This document shows positions 28,871-38,222 of a stretch of DNA of 64,000 nucleotides, in pieces (positions within the stretch are counted from its first letter, which is position 1; each line of letters starts with the position of its first letter). Made by a program: the position numbers and the translations under genes. The DNA is from an uncultured Mycoplasmatota bacterium (GTDB lineage Bacteria > Bacillota_I > Bacilli_A > Izemoplasmatales > Izemoplasmataceae). The stretch spans positions 1,116,001 to 1,180,000 of the forward strand of contig CAJXVW010000001.1 of NCBI GenBank assembly GCA_913062645.1, written 5' to 3'. Below the pieces are notes generated by a model that ran no database searches, had not been told where the DNA came from, and saw nothing but the letters and a program-made list of their open reading frames with translations.

Positions 28871-28903
28871 GTGAAAATGATAGCGATTACATCATGTAAA
28901 AAC

Positions 28904-28917
28904 TGACTATTCAGTCA
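28904..28917. promoter_or_regulatory. Putative TetR operator, copy 1
   Basis: TGACTATTCAGTCA, a dyad with 5-bp arms. The identical 14-mer occurs again 112 bp away in the same intergenic region. Confidence 0.6.
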
Positions 28918-29015
28918 CTATATCAAGTTAAATCGGCTTAATAAAGCCATATATTTTTTATGAAAATTTTTCATTGGGAGTTCATCGCACAGCGTAAACA
29001 TTTTTGACCAGTGAT

Positions 29016-29029
29016 TGACTATTCAGTCA
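29016..29029. promoter_or_regulatory. Putative TetR operator, copy 2
   Basis: A second TGACTATTCAGTCA, 21 bp upstream of the antiporter -35 box. Binding here could block or modulate the antiporter promoter. Confidence 0.6.
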
Positions 29030-29050
29030 TTTTTTTCGTTATCAAACCCC

Positions 29051-29078
29051 TTGATTTTCCTAAAAATCGGAGTATAAT
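29051..29078 (+). promoter_or_regulatory. Promoter of the antiporter operon
   Basis: TTGATT, a 16-bp spacer and TATAAT. The transcript would have a leader of about 95 nt. Confidence 0.75.
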
Positions 29079-29180
29079 CACAAGTGGTGAAAGTCACCGA
29101 ACCGATCCAATTTGCTAGTTAACGAGAAGGACAGTTCGACGAACTCGATTCTGTGTTTCTTTTCATTGGGAGTGAACATC

Positions 29181-30470
29181 ATGAATGTCATGTTACTGAA
29201 CGCCGCCGTCCACGGCGACCTGGCCAAAGCCATCGTCAATCTGGGCATCATCATCCTTGCCGGCCTATTCATGGGCCGGGTCTTCGAATACTTGAAAATC
29301 CCGTCCATCACCGGCTATCTCGTCGCCGGACTGTTCCTTGGTCCGATCACCGGCTTCATCAGCCTCGATGACGTCGCCGATCTGTCGGTCCTGTCCGACA
29401 TCGCGCTCGGATTCATCGCCTTCCAGGTGGGGAACGAGCTGTGGTTCGGCAAACTACGGAAATCGGGCTCCAAGATCGCCATCATCACCGTCATCCAGGC
29501 GATCACCACCACCGGCATCGTCATCTTCGTCACACAATTCTTCGTCAGTCTCCCGATCGCGTTGATCCTCGGCGCCATCGCCGCGGCGACCAGCCCGGCG
29601 GAGATCATGATGTTGAACAAGAAATATCGCACCAAAGGCGAACTCACCGATACGATCCTGCCTGTCGTCGGGCTCGATGACGCGGTTGGTGTCATCCTCT
29701 TCGGCGTATTGCTGTCGATCAGCATGAGCCTGCTTGGAACCGAAACCGCGGGCGTGTCGTTTGGACATCTGTTGATCGAACCGCTCCAGGAACTCGGTCT
29801 CAGTGCCTTGTTCGGCATCGGCATCGGCCTCATCAGCGGCCTCGCCGTCCGGACCATCTCACACGGCAGCGACCGCAAGGAAAAAAGCCTCAACGTCGTC
29901 ATCATCACCGTGTTCCTGACAACCGGTGCCGCGATGTTGTTCGGCGCCAGTCCGATCCTCACACCGATGATCGCCGGAACCGTCGTCACCAATCTCATCA
30001 ACAAGGAATGCTACGTGCTGGAAGAAGAAACGATCCGCTTCTTCGTCCCGCCGATCATGATCACGTTCTTCACATTGGCCGGCGCGCAACTGCAGTTTGA
30101 CGTCGTCCTCGCCGCTGGCGCGGTGGGCATCGTCTACATCCTCGGCCGGGTCGCCGGCAAATTCTCCGGCGCCTATCTGGGAGCCACGCTCGTCAAGAGC
30201 GGTCCGAACGTGAAGAAATATCTCGGCATCGGCTTGTTGCCGCAATCGGGGGTCGCCATCGGTCTCTCGTTCGCGACCTTCACCGAAGTCGCGACCGTCA
30301 ACTACGACGCCGCATCGACCATTTTGAACGTCATCCTGGCAGCGGTCCTGATCTTCGCTCTGACCGGACCGATGCTGGTCAAGATCGCCTACTTCAAAGC
30401 AGGCGAAGTGACACTCCATGAAGAAGAGAAGGTGAAACAATGGAAAAATACTCCCGCGTATCAAAAATAA
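29181..30470 (+). CDS. CPA2-family cation/proton antiporter
   Basis: A membrane protein of 429 residues with about 12 hydrophobic helices. The region IPSITGYLVAGLFLGPITG near the N-terminus is typical of KefB/GerN-type Na+/H+ exchangers. The GLDDAVGVILFG stretch carries the Asp-Asp pair used by electrogenic CPA2 members for ion and proton binding. No C-terminal TrkA_N domain is attached. The start at 29181 follows GGGAGTGA at 4-5 nt. A small soluble protein gene overlaps its end. Control by the divergent TetR protein is inferred from shared operators. Confidence 0.88.
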   Translation: MNVMLLNAAVHGDLAKAIVNLGIIILAGLFMGRVFEYLKIPSITGYLVAGLFLGPITGFISLDDVADLSVLSDIALGFIAFQVGNELWFGKLRKSGSKIAIITVIQAITTTGIVIFVTQFFVSLPIALILGAIAAATSPAEIMMLNKKYRTKGELTDTILPVVGLDDAVGVILFGVLLSISMSLLGTETAGVSFGHLLIEPLQELGLSALFGIGIGLISGLAVRTISHGSDRKEKSLNVVIITVFLTTGAAMLFGASPILTPMIAGTVVTNLINKECYVLEEETIRFFVPPIMITFFTLAGAQLQFDVVLAAGAVGIVYILGRVAGKFSGAYLGATLVKSGPNVKKYLGIGLLPQSGVAIGLSFATFTEVATVNYDAASTILNVILAAVLIFALTGPMLVKIAYFKAGEVTLHEEEKVKQWKNTPAYQK

Positions 30471-30733
30471 CGCACGACTATCTGCATGGCAAACTGGCCC
30501 GTCTCAAAATCGACTACGAAGATCAGAACTTGATGTCGCTCAGCATCGTCTACGAAGACACCAACCACTACTGGTTCGACTATGACATCACGCTCGATCT
30601 TGCCAACCAACAGGTCGAACACGCCTCCCATTATTCGGAAGGATACCTGAACAAAGTCAACCTGAACCGCGAAGTCGACTTCGAAAAAGCCATCTGCAAC
30701 GAGCTGTTCGAGCTCAAACCGCAACTCAGCTAA
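30440..30733 (+). CDS. Small hypothetical protein coupled to the antiporter
   Basis: A 97-residue soluble protein of unknown family, rich in charged and aromatic residues (MEKYSRVSKITHDYLHGK start). It begins 31 bp before the antiporter stop in another frame and has a good GAAGGTGA site 4-5 nt before its ATG, which makes it a likely real, coupled gene. It might be an accessory subunit of the exchanger, but nothing in the sequence shows this. Confidence 0.7.
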   Translation: MEKYSRVSKITHDYLHGKLARLKIDYEDQNLMSLSIVYEDTNHYWFDYDITLDLANQQVEHASHYSEGYLNKVNLNREVDFEKAICNELFELKPQLS

Positions 30734-30774
30734 CTCCTCTCTTTCTAATACAAATGGTGCACGCACACCAAAAC

Positions 30775-30801
30775 AAAAAGCGGTCTATGGACCGCTTTTT
30801 G
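30775..30801. terminator. Bidirectional terminator
   Basis: ACAAAAAGCGGTC / GACCGCTTTTTGT with a 4-nt loop, between the antiporter operon and the converging hydrolase gene. Confidence 0.9.
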
Positions 30802-30807
30802 TTTGCC

Positions 30808-31518
30808 TTATTCACTCAGATGATTGAGAATCAACAGGACAACGGCATCGAGTTGTTCCTTACTTGTGATCGTCGCATCACCGTCGCCATCCTGTTCGCC
30901 GTACCATCCGAAGCCGGCGTGGTTGCCTCCTTGGATCTCGTACTCGGTTGGATCGGACACAAGACTCTTCGCTTCCTCATAGGCATCCATGTCAAGAACC
31001 AGATCGTTCTCGCCGGTGATGAGCAACACGTCCTTGTCCGATAGATCACGGAACGCATAACTGCCAAGCAATACGACCGTGCTCACCCGGTCGTCGCCGC
31101 TGGCGACGATCGATCCGACGGTGCCGCCGAGACTGTGGCCGATGACGATGTTGTCGAGATCATCCGACAGAAATCTCGATGCATAGTTGGGCGTCAGAAT
31201 CGCCAGATGAAACAACGTCTTGAAGATCGTCACGTCGTATCCCGCCTCGGCCAGTTTTGCGCCGAGATAGCGATAGGCGTTTGCGTCGACAAGTCCACCG
31301 GGAATGATCACGACGTTGGCGATGGGATCGTCCACGGTGAAACGGATCTCGTCCATGTCTTCATCCACATCGACTGCGGTCAGAGCCAGATCGTCGATCG
31401 CGTTGTACATCGCTTCTTCTGCTTCGTAGGCAGTGCTGGCGTAGACCGCCAGACCGGCGACCATCAATACGACAATGCCACCCAAAACAATACCCGTCCA
31501 TTTCAATACTCGTTTCAT
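30808..31518 (-). CDS. Membrane-anchored alpha/beta hydrolase
   Basis: A protein of 236 residues. Residues about 5-28 form one hydrophobic helix without a lipobox, probably an N-terminal anchor with the enzyme outside. The hydrolase domain shows VIIPGGLVDANAY near the oxyanion region, the nucleophile elbow GHSLGG with Ser, LLITGENDLV with a probable acidic residue, and GGNHAGFG with the catalytic His. Substrate unknown; similar proteins are annotated as YqiA/BD-FAE-like or generic esterases. GAGGTGAT precedes the ATG. Confidence 0.8.
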   Translation of the reverse strand: MKRVLKWTGIVLGGIVVLMVAGLAVYASTAYEAEEAMYNAIDDLALTAVDVDEDMDEIRFTVDDPIANVVIIPGGLVDANAYRYLGAKLAEAGYDVTIFKTLFHLAILTPNYASRFLSDDLDNIVIGHSLGGTVGSIVASGDDRVSTVVLLGSYAFRDLSDKDVLLITGENDLVLDMDAYEEAKSLVSDPTEYEIQGGNHAGFGWYGEQDGDGDATITSKEQLDAVVLLILNHLSE

Positions 31519-31569
31519 GTCATCACCTCTTATTACATTATACCTTACAATTGTATAAATCCATTACAA

Positions 31570-31603
31570 AACGAAATGGCATCCGCAACGGATGCCATTT
31601 TTC
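31570..31603 (-). terminator. Terminator of the LLM oxidoreductase gene
   Basis: A perfect 12-bp stem AAATGGCATCCG / CGGATGCCATTT with a 3-nt loop. On the minus strand it is followed by CGTTTTG, a modest T-tail. Confidence 0.7.
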
Positions 31604-31604
31604 A

Positions 31605-32633
31605 TTATTTGACGAGTTTGCGAACTTCGGTTCCAAGCAGTTCAATCGTCTTCATCACCTTGTCGTGATCCATGTAGCCCATCGGGACGTGGAGCGCGAA
31701 GCGATCGACACCCAGATCTTTCTTGACCTTGTTGATCTTCTTGGCGACGTACTTGGGATCGCCGACGTAGAGGGCGCCGTCCATGCTGATGGCGTGTTTG
31801 TATGTCTGCATCGTGTAGGGACCCCAGCCGCGTTCGCGGCCGATCTTGCTCATCGCCGGTTCGATCGACGGGAAGTAATCCATGATCGCCTTGTGGTGAT
31901 CGGTGTCGATGTAACCGTGACTGTGGACACTGACGAACATCTTCGATTCGTCGTGACCGTATTCGCGGTACACTTGTTTGTACAGTTCGACGAGCGGCCG
32001 GAAGCGGGCCGGTTCACCACCGATGATGGCGAGGAAGAGCGGCAGGCCGAGTCGTCCGGCACGGACGACGCTGCTTCTCGTGCCGCCGACGGCGATTGCG
32101 ATGCTCAAGGGATCGCTCGGGCGGGGATAGACGCCGAGACCATCGATCTTCTCTCTGGTTTCCCCTTCCCAGGTAACGATCTCGTTGTCACGGATGTTGA
32201 GCAACAGATCGAGTTTTTCACTGAACAGTTTGTCGTAATCACGCAGGTCGTATCCGAACAGCGGGAAGCTTTCGATGAACGAGCCGCGGCCGGCAAGCAG
32301 TTCCGCTCGTCCGTTCGAGAGGGCGTTCAAGGTCGCGAAGTTCTGATAGACGCGAACCGGGTCCTCGCTGGAGAGGACGGTAACGGCGCTGCCGAGTTTG
32401 ATCTGTTTGGTGAGGGGTGCGGCCGCGGCGAGGATCATGTGCGGCGCACTCGCGGCGAAGTCAGCGCGGTGATGTTCGCCGACGCCGAAATATTCCAGAC
32501 CGAGTTTGTCGGCAAGGACGATTTCATCAACGACCTGACGGATGCGTTCGTCGTAGGTCGGGGTCTTCCCGGTTTTGGGATCGGGCATCACTTCGGCGAA
32601 GGTGGTGATGCCGAGTTCAAGATGGTTGCTCAT
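31605..32633 (-). CDS. LLM-class (luciferase-like) flavin oxidoreductase
   Basis: A protein of 342 residues with the bacterial luciferase-like TIM barrel: LELGITTFAE at the start, LEYFGVGEHHRADFAASAP, the GRAELLAGRGSF block and IAVGGTRSS. Such enzymes use reduced FMN or F420 to oxidise small molecules; the substrate is not evident and no flavin reductase lies next to it. The ATG at 32633 follows AAGGAGTGA, and an in-frame GTG upstream overlaps that site. Monocistronic, with its own terminator. Confidence 0.9.
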   Translation of the reverse strand: MSNHLELGITTFAEVMPDPKTGKTPTYDERIRQVVDEIVLADKLGLEYFGVGEHHRADFAASAPHMILAAAAPLTKQIKLGSAVTVLSSEDPVRVYQNFATLNALSNGRAELLAGRGSFIESFPLFGYDLRDYDKLFSEKLDLLLNIRDNEIVTWEGETREKIDGLGVYPRPSDPLSIAIAVGGTRSSVVRAGRLGLPLFLAIIGGEPARFRPLVELYKQVYREYGHDESKMFVSVHSHGYIDTDHHKAIMDYFPSIEPAMSKIGRERGWGPYTMQTYKHAISMDGALYVGDPKYVAKKINKVKKDLGVDRFALHVPMGYMDHDKVMKTIELLGTEVRKLVK

Positions 32634-32705
32634 GGTTGTCACTCCTTTGTTATCTTACCCCTATATTGTAAAACAATCTTGATATCAAGACAAATCAAAC
32701 GCAAC

Positions 32706-32737
32706 AAAAAACGAACAAGCCGGATTGGCTTGTTCGT
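32706..32737 (-). terminator. Terminator of the Opp-type permease gene
   Basis: Minus-strand ACGAACAAGCC / GGCTTGTTCGT with a 5-nt loop and a six-T tail. Confidence 0.9.
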
Positions 32738-32743
32738 GGGTGT

Positions 32744-33655
32744 TCATTCCGCTAGACGGATGCGCGGATCGATGACCATGATCAAGACGTCGGTGATCAT
32801 GTTCATGCCGAGCGACAGCACGCTGTAGAACACGACGATCGCCATCACCATCGCGATCTGGATCGAGGGATACCAGACATCGAACGGTCCGAGTGCGAAC
32901 ATCGAGTCGAAGAACATCTGGGCGACCCCGGGGATGCGATAGATGAGTTCCACCATGAAGCTTCCGGTGAGCGTGTAGAGGAACACTTCGGGGATCATCG
33001 GCACGACCGATGTCATGCTGTTGCGGAGCGAATGCCGGAGCTTCGCCCGGCGGCGCGTCATGCCTTTGATGAGGGCGAGTTCCAGATACTGTTCGGTGTC
33101 GCTTTCGATCAGTTCGCTGCGGATCACCCGGTTGAGCTGGGCGATCGGATAGAGCGTCAGGGCGATGAGCGGAATCGGGTAGTTGCGGATGCCGTAATGG
33201 CCCACGTACTTGAAAAACCAGATCCGCCAGAAGACACCGAGGTAAATCACCAGCAGGAACATGATGATATAGAGCGGGATCGATCCCATCACGGCGTTGT
33301 AGACGGTGACGAGCTTGTCGAAGATGCTCCGCGGATAGAGTCCGGCAATGATGCCGATGCCGATCCCGACGGGCAGATAGATCGCGAACGAGATCAGATT
33401 GTACTTGAGGGTGAGGATGATCCGATCATGCAGCACGTCCCACACCGGTTCGCCATCATAGGTGCCCCAATTGCCATGCATGACGCCGTCAAGGTAGGCC
33501 TTGAATCCGGCCCACGACATGCGCAAATAATCGCCGAACGGCGACCCGACCCAAAACGCGTCGATCGCGTAGCGCAAGGCAAAATACATCACCATCATGA
33601 TGGCAAGCAGCGTGATGAAAAATGCAATGAATCGAAATAGGACGTATCTGGTCAT
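32744..33655 (-). CDS. Orphan OppB/DppB-type ABC permease
   Basis: A protein of 303 residues with about six membrane helices and the DppB/OppB architecture. An N-terminal helix (LFRFIAFFITLLAIMMVMYF) comes first. The permease domain follows, with the EAA loop TEQYLELALIKGMTRRRAKLRHSLRNS, and then the family end ELIYRIPGVAQMFFDS. Normal peptide or nickel importers also need OppA, OppC, OppD and OppF; none is next to this gene. It may be a leftover or use distant partners. AGGGGGTGG precedes the ATG. Confidence 0.85.
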   Translation of the reverse strand: MTRYVLFRFIAFFITLLAIMMVMYFALRYAIDAFWVGSPFGDYLRMSWAGFKAYLDGVMHGNWGTYDGEPVWDVLHDRIILTLKYNLISFAIYLPVGIGIGIIAGLYPRSIFDKLVTVYNAVMGSIPLYIIMFLLVIYLGVFWRIWFFKYVGHYGIRNYPIPLIALTLYPIAQLNRVIRSELIESDTEQYLELALIKGMTRRRAKLRHSLRNSMTSVVPMIPEVFLYTLTGSFMVELIYRIPGVAQMFFDSMFALGPFDVWYPSIQIAMVMAIVVFYSVLSLGMNMITDVLIMVIDPRIRLAE

Positions 33656-33736
33656 GTTCCCACCCCCTTCCGTATCTCTTTATCGTACCAAACAAGCGCT
33701 TTTCAGACAATACACACTTTTTAGGAATTTGTCACT

Positions 33737-34213
33737 TCACAGTGTTAATATCATCTCATAGTGCTTGTCGGTTTCGCTGGTGACTTGATACCCGAGCGAC
33801 CGGTACAGATGATGCGCGGGGTTGTTCTTCAGCACCGACAACAGGATATTGTTGTAGCCGTGTTCCGTCATCTTGCGGTGGCCCGCCTCGAGCAACTGCC
33901 GGCCATAGCCTTGGCCGCGATGGCTCTGTTTGATGACGATGTCAAAGAGCAGCACCGATCCTTCCGGTAGATTGGGAATCGTCCCAAACCACAAAAAGCC
34001 AACGTCCGCACCCTCATCATCTTCCATCAGATAAAAATGGTGATTGGCTGTTTCCAGCCCATCCGGGAGCAGATGCGGCAGCATCGCCCGCAGTCGTTCT
34101 TCTTCCAGTTCCTTGTCACTGTCATTCACGTAGGCGCGATCCATCGCCTGTCGTTTGGTCGAATGATCCAACCAGTCTTCGTATTTGTCTTTGGTCATGT
34201 CAATGATGTTCAT
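33737..34213 (-). CDS. GNAT-family N-acetyltransferase
   Basis: A protein of 158 residues. The acetyl-CoA binding motif A is DIVIKQSHRGQGYGRQLLEAG, with the Q/RxxGxG/A pattern as RGQGYG, and motif B is LYRSLGYQVT. Substrate unknown. AAAGGAGG lies 4 nt before the ATG. It is a single gene; about 220 bp upstream (34214-34431) hold AT-rich sequence with no recognised gene. Confidence 0.88.
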   Translation of the reverse strand: MNIIDMTKDKYEDWLDHSTKRQAMDRAYVNDSDKELEEERLRAMLPHLLPDGLETANHHFYLMEDDEGADVGFLWFGTIPNLPEGSVLLFDIVIKQSHRGQGYGRQLLEAGHRKMTEHGYNNILLSVLKNNPAHHLYRSLGYQVTSETDKHYEMILTL

Positions 34214-34431
34214 GGGTCCTCCTTTCGTATCAACTTTATATCGCTTTGCGTTATATCGTTACACTTTATATATTACGGTTCGCGATCGTTCCTGTCAACC
34301 ACAAATATCAAAACGACCTCACCATCCACATCGTTCATCCTCCCATTCACCCACCACATGGCCGATCCAAGATATTTTGCACAACAAGTTTGAAATATGA
34401 ACAAGTTTTCAGAATTTGTCATATCCATGAA

Positions 34432-34466
34432 AAAACACCCGCTCCGAATGGGAACGGGTGCATTTG
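34432..34466 (-). terminator. Terminator of the TetR-ABC operon
   Basis: On the minus strand CACCCG-T-TCC / GGA-G-CGGGTG pair around a short loop and are followed by TTTTTTC. The stem has one internal mismatch. Confidence 0.75.
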
Positions 34467-34475
34467 GACAATGGA

Positions 34476-36869
34476 TCAGACTTGATACATCTTCATCGCT
34501 TCTTGAAGCGCGATGTGTTCCAGTTTCTTCTTGGCGCTGTAGGCGCCGATGTAGAACAGGACAATGTAGATCACGATGCCGATGACGGCGTGCCACCAGT
34601 AGAATGCGAGCGGCATCGACAGGTCGTACATCCGGCTGAACAGCATCTCGAGCAGCTCGAATGAAACGATCGCGACGGGAATCGTCACCAGGAAGATGGC
34701 GATGCCGTAGAGGAGATAGCCACCGAGCACGATCTGATCGATTTCCTTGTTGTCGTAGCCGATGACCTTGAACAGACTGATGTTGTAGAAGTTGTCTTCG
34801 ATCGTCATCACCGTCAGGATGTAGATGATGATCGCGCCGATGACGATTGACACGACCACGAGCAATCCGACGGTGACGTCCATCAGCACGTTCATGTTGT
34901 CGGCCTGTTCGATGATGTTATCGACGTCGATGACAACCCGGTAGTCGTCTTCGGACAGCTCGGTCGCGCTGAACACGGTATTGTAGTAGTCGGCGGTGTC
35001 GGTGAGCACCTGTGACAATGTCACGCGATCGATGTAGACGCGGTTACCGGTGTAGTCTTCGCTGATGCCGGTAATCTCATACGTGACGGTGTCATCGCCG
35101 ATCAGGATCTCAAGCTCGTCACCGACGTCATAGCCGCGGTTGATCGCGAGCGCTTTGCTGACGATTACCCCGTCAGCGAGATCGTTGGTGATGACGTTGT
35201 GACGTTTGTCATACAATGGATGAATTTCAGACCCTGTTTCGATCCCGAGCAGCGAGGCGTCCTCGTCGTTGACGACGACGCTCGGCAATTCGATCACTTC
35301 TTCGGCGTCGTAGTCACTACCGGTCGGTACGGGACAATCGCCTTGGTAATCGCAATAGCCAATGTAGTTGTGATGGGTGTCTTCGTAGTAGTTGAACAGC
35401 ATCCGGTCGAACACGCCGTTCATGCTGAAGGAAAAGAGAATCAGGAACGCGGCGTAGAACATCGCTGTCAGGAACACGATGAACTTGACGATGCTGCGGA
35501 AGAGTAACAGTTGTTGGAGCTTGCGGGTGATCTTGAACCCTTTGAGACGCCTGGAGATCCAGGTCGCCAAGCGACTGGTGCTCGAGGTCGCTTCGGGGTT
35601 GAGCAACGTCACCGGTTTCTGTCGCAACAGCCGCAGGATGATCACATAACTCAGCGCGACGATGAACACGAATGGCACGATGATGGAAATCAATACGACG
35701 CTCCAGGACTGAGCGATGTCCTGATAGGGAAGTACATAGAACTCCAGGTAAGCCATCATCATCGGTCGTGCCCCGAGCAGCCCAATGAAGTATCCGGCAA
35801 TCAGCGTCGGTAGACTCATCAAGGCGATGAAGAACAGATAGGGACGAGCGATCTGACCGTTGGTGTAACCCATCGACTTGAGAATGCCGATCGGTCCACG
35901 CTGGGCGTGGAGCACGCGTGACACCATGATCGAGACGATCATGAGCGCGATCGAAGCGATCAAGAGACTGAGGAAAATGCTCATGCCCTTGCCGCCTTCG
36001 AGTTCGGCGTAGATCGCCCCGCTGCGCATGTTGTTAATGGTGAGAACGATTTGGGTGATGAAGCCCAGCTCGTCATGATTGCGGAAATTGCGGATGACCT
36101 CTTCTTCGAAGGTGTCATCGGTGTAATCGCCGGTATACACGCCGGCGATTTCGGCGTCGATCCGTTCGTCGAGTTCGTCGAACGCATTGTCGGTCATCAG
36201 CACGAGCGACTGCGTCTGGTTGTCGATGATCAGTTCCGTACCGAGTAGCGTCAGGCTGTAGTCGGGAAATAGAACGTATCCACTGACGGTGTAATCCGTC
36301 CCGTTGACGGTTATGGTGTCACCGATGGCAAGATCGTTCTTGCGTCCGAACACTTCGCTGACGGCGATGTCATCGTCGTCGGCCGGTTTGACGCCCTCTA
36401 CCATGTAGCTTTGATTGATCCGGTCCATGTCGTCCAGGACACGGAACCGGTAGGATTCGTTGTTGTGATTGAAATAGATGTCCTTGGATTTGCGCACCTC
36501 GAGATCGATGCCGTCGTAGACGTCTTCGATTGCCTGGAGACGATGATCGAGGAAGTCCTGATAACAGGTCTCGTCGATGGTGTAGATGACGCTCATCGTG
36601 AACGGCCAGTCGGCCTGTGGAAGGCTGGCGATGGTGGGACAGTTGGCGCCGATGAACGCATAGTCATCGGGGGCGAGGACATCGCGCATCGAGATTGCGA
36701 AGTCCTCCTGGTTGGCTTCGTCGAAGTAGGATTCGGTGGGTTCGAGCGTACCGCTGATGGCGTAGTCCATCACGGTGTAGATGAAACTGCTCAAGAGGAT
36801 CATCACCCCGAGCAGGATCAGCTGGACCCAGCGTTGTTTGAGCGTCCGTAAGACGTTTCGAAACAACAT
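34476..36869 (-). CDS. ABC transporter permease of the FtsX/MacB type
   Basis: A protein of 797 residues. One helix near the N-terminus (VQLILLGVMILLSSFIY) is followed by a large extracytoplasmic domain (about 45-280), a first FtsX domain with three helices (about 300-430), a second helix and external domain (about 470-665), and a final FtsX domain (about 675-780). The two-FtsX plan is that of large extrusion or envelope-stress permeases. External regions hold cysteines (GANCPTIAS, GYCDYQGDCPVP) that could form disulfides. Its ATPase is encoded 2 bp upstream. The cargo is unknown; lipids, lipoproteins or antimicrobial peptides are possible. Confidence 0.88.
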   Translation of the reverse strand: MLFRNVLRTLKQRWVQLILLGVMILLSSFIYTVMDYAISGTLEPTESYFDEANQEDFAISMRDVLAPDDYAFIGANCPTIASLPQADWPFTMSVIYTIDETCYQDFLDHRLQAIEDVYDGIDLEVRKSKDIYFNHNNESYRFRVLDDMDRINQSYMVEGVKPADDDDIAVSEVFGRKNDLAIGDTITVNGTDYTVSGYVLFPDYSLTLLGTELIIDNQTQSLVLMTDNAFDELDERIDAEIAGVYTGDYTDDTFEEEVIRNFRNHDELGFITQIVLTINNMRSGAIYAELEGGKGMSIFLSLLIASIALMIVSIMVSRVLHAQRGPIGILKSMGYTNGQIARPYLFFIALMSLPTLIAGYFIGLLGARPMMMAYLEFYVLPYQDIAQSWSVVLISIIVPFVFIVALSYVIILRLLRQKPVTLLNPEATSSTSRLATWISRRLKGFKITRKLQQLLLFRSIVKFIVFLTAMFYAAFLILFSFSMNGVFDRMLFNYYEDTHHNYIGYCDYQGDCPVPTGSDYDAEEVIELPSVVVNDEDASLLGIETGSEIHPLYDKRHNVITNDLADGVIVSKALAINRGYDVGDELEILIGDDTVTYEITGISEDYTGNRVYIDRVTLSQVLTDTADYYNTVFSATELSEDDYRVVIDVDNIIEQADNMNVLMDVTVGLLVVVSIVIGAIIIYILTVMTIEDNFYNISLFKVIGYDNKEIDQIVLGGYLLYGIAIFLVTIPVAIVSFELLEMLFSRMYDLSMPLAFYWWHAVIGIVIYIVLFYIGAYSAKKKLEHIALQEAMKMYQV

Positions 36870-36871
36870 CG

Positions 36872-37576
36872 TTACGATCCCCAGACGATTTCGCTGGCCG
36901 GGCGTTTGTCCTTGTTTTTGATGTCGTCGACGACTTCGCCGCTGTTCAGTTTGATGACGCGGTCGGCCATGATCCCGATCGCCGGGTTGTGCGTGATCAG
37001 GATGACGGTCGTGCCGTAGGTTTCATTGAGTTTCTGGATGATGCCGAGGATCTCCTTGGCATTGTCTTCGTCGAGCGCGCCGGTCGGTTCGTCGCAGAAC
37101 ATGATCTTCGGGTTCTTGACGACGGCGCGGGCGATCGACACGCGTTGTTGTTCGCCACCGGAGAGTTGATAGGGATACTTGTCGATGTTGGGCGTCAGTC
37201 CGACTTGTTCGACGACTTCTTCGACGGTGAACGGCTCGAGCGACACTTCGCGTCCGACTTCGACGTTCTCGCGGACACTGAGGGTCTGCAGCAGGTTGTA
37301 CTGCTGGAAGATGAAGCCGAGGTTGTCGCGACGGAACTTGGTGAGTTGTTTGCTGGTCATGTCGCTGATGACGTCATCGTCGATCTGGATCTTGCCGGAC
37401 GTGGGAACGTCCAGACCGCTGCAGACATTGAGCAAGGTGCTCTTGCCCGAGCCCGACGGGCCCAAGAGGACGATGACTTCGCCTTTTTCGATGCTGAGCG
37501 TGACGTCCTTGAGTGCGACGGTTTCCACTTCGCCGGTGGTGTAGATCTTGGTTACTTGTTCGAGTTTGATTGCCAT
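36872..37576 (-). CDS. ABC transporter ATPase of the MacB/LolD type
   Basis: A protein of 234 residues. Walker A is GPSGSGKST, the Q-loop is in [13 protein letters not shown], the signature is [14 protein letters not shown] and Walker B is [12 protein letters not shown]. The DEPTGALD form and the FtsX-type partner place it in the MacB/LolD/FtsE group. AGGAGG precedes the ATG. It lies between its TetR regulator (12 bp gap) and the permease. Confidence 0.95.
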   Translation of the reverse strand: MAIKLEQVTKIYTTGEVETVALKDVTLSIEKGEVIVLLGPSGSGKSTLLNVCSGLDVPTSGKIQIDDDVISDMTSKQLTKFRRDNLGFIFQQYNLLQTLSVRENVEVGREVSLEPFTVEEVVEQVGLTPNIDKYPYQLSGGEQQRVSIARAVVKNPKIMFCDEPTGALDEDNAKEILGIIQKLNETYGTTVILITHNPAIGIMADRVIKLNSGEVVDDIKNKDKRPASEIVWGS

Positions 37577-37588
37577 TGTGTTGTCCTC

Positions 37589-38200
37589 CTATTTGATGTA
37601 GCCCTGCAACAGGACCGTCAGTTTGGTTTTGATGTTTTGCATCAATGTGTCTTTCGTTACCTCGTTGTCGTACAGATACATGATGAACTCGTAGAGTACG
37701 ATCGAGTAGATGATCTCACTTTGTTTCTGGGTGTCCATCTCCTTGAGTAGTCCCCAGACGATGAGATCGTCGAGGAACTGTTTCATGTCGGCCATGTACT
37801 TGAAGTCGAGTTCGATGAACTTCTTCATCTGTTCCGGTCGTTTCTTGGAAAACCGGATCGTCGCGATCATCAGTTCGGTTAGGATCCGCTTGGGCATCCT
37901 GAACAGGATCTTCGTCAGCTTCTCGAGATGGTTGTAGATAATGTCGACGAGATCGCTCGTCAGATCAATGTCGTACTCCGGTTTGATCGTCGCTTCGGTG
38001 AAGTGTTCGGCGAACGATTCCAAAAACAGATGCACCTTCGAATCGAAATAATTGAACAGCGTCCCCTCGGCGATGCCGACGGTCTTGGCGATGTCCTTGG
38101 TCGAGACGTTCTCGAACCCGTGTTCGAGGAACTTCTCATAGGCCACCACCAGCGTCTTCTCGCGGATGCGGGCCTGTTCTTCTTTGGATATGCGAGCCAT
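37589..38200 (-). CDS. TetR-family repressor of the ABC operon
   Basis: A protein of 203 residues. Residues about 10-58 hold the HTH (EKTLVVAYEKFLEHGFENVSTKDIAKTVGIAEGTLFNYFDSK), followed by a helical ligand-binding domain. GGAGGG precedes the ATG at about 5 nt. As first gene of the operon under a promoter with two matching palindromes, it very probably represses itself and the ABC genes, being relieved by an unknown ligand that the transporter may export. Confidence 0.9.
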   Translation of the reverse strand: MARISKEEQARIREKTLVVAYEKFLEHGFENVSTKDIAKTVGIAEGTLFNYFDSKVHLFLESFAEHFTEATIKPEYDIDLTSDLVDIIYNHLEKLTKILFRMPKRILTELMIATIRFSKKRPEQMKKFIELDFKYMADMKQFLDDLIVWGLLKEMDTQKQSEIIYSIVLYEFIMYLYDNEVTKDTLMQNIKTKLTVLLQGYIK

Positions 38201-38222
38201 GGGATCCCTCCGATCACAAAAA

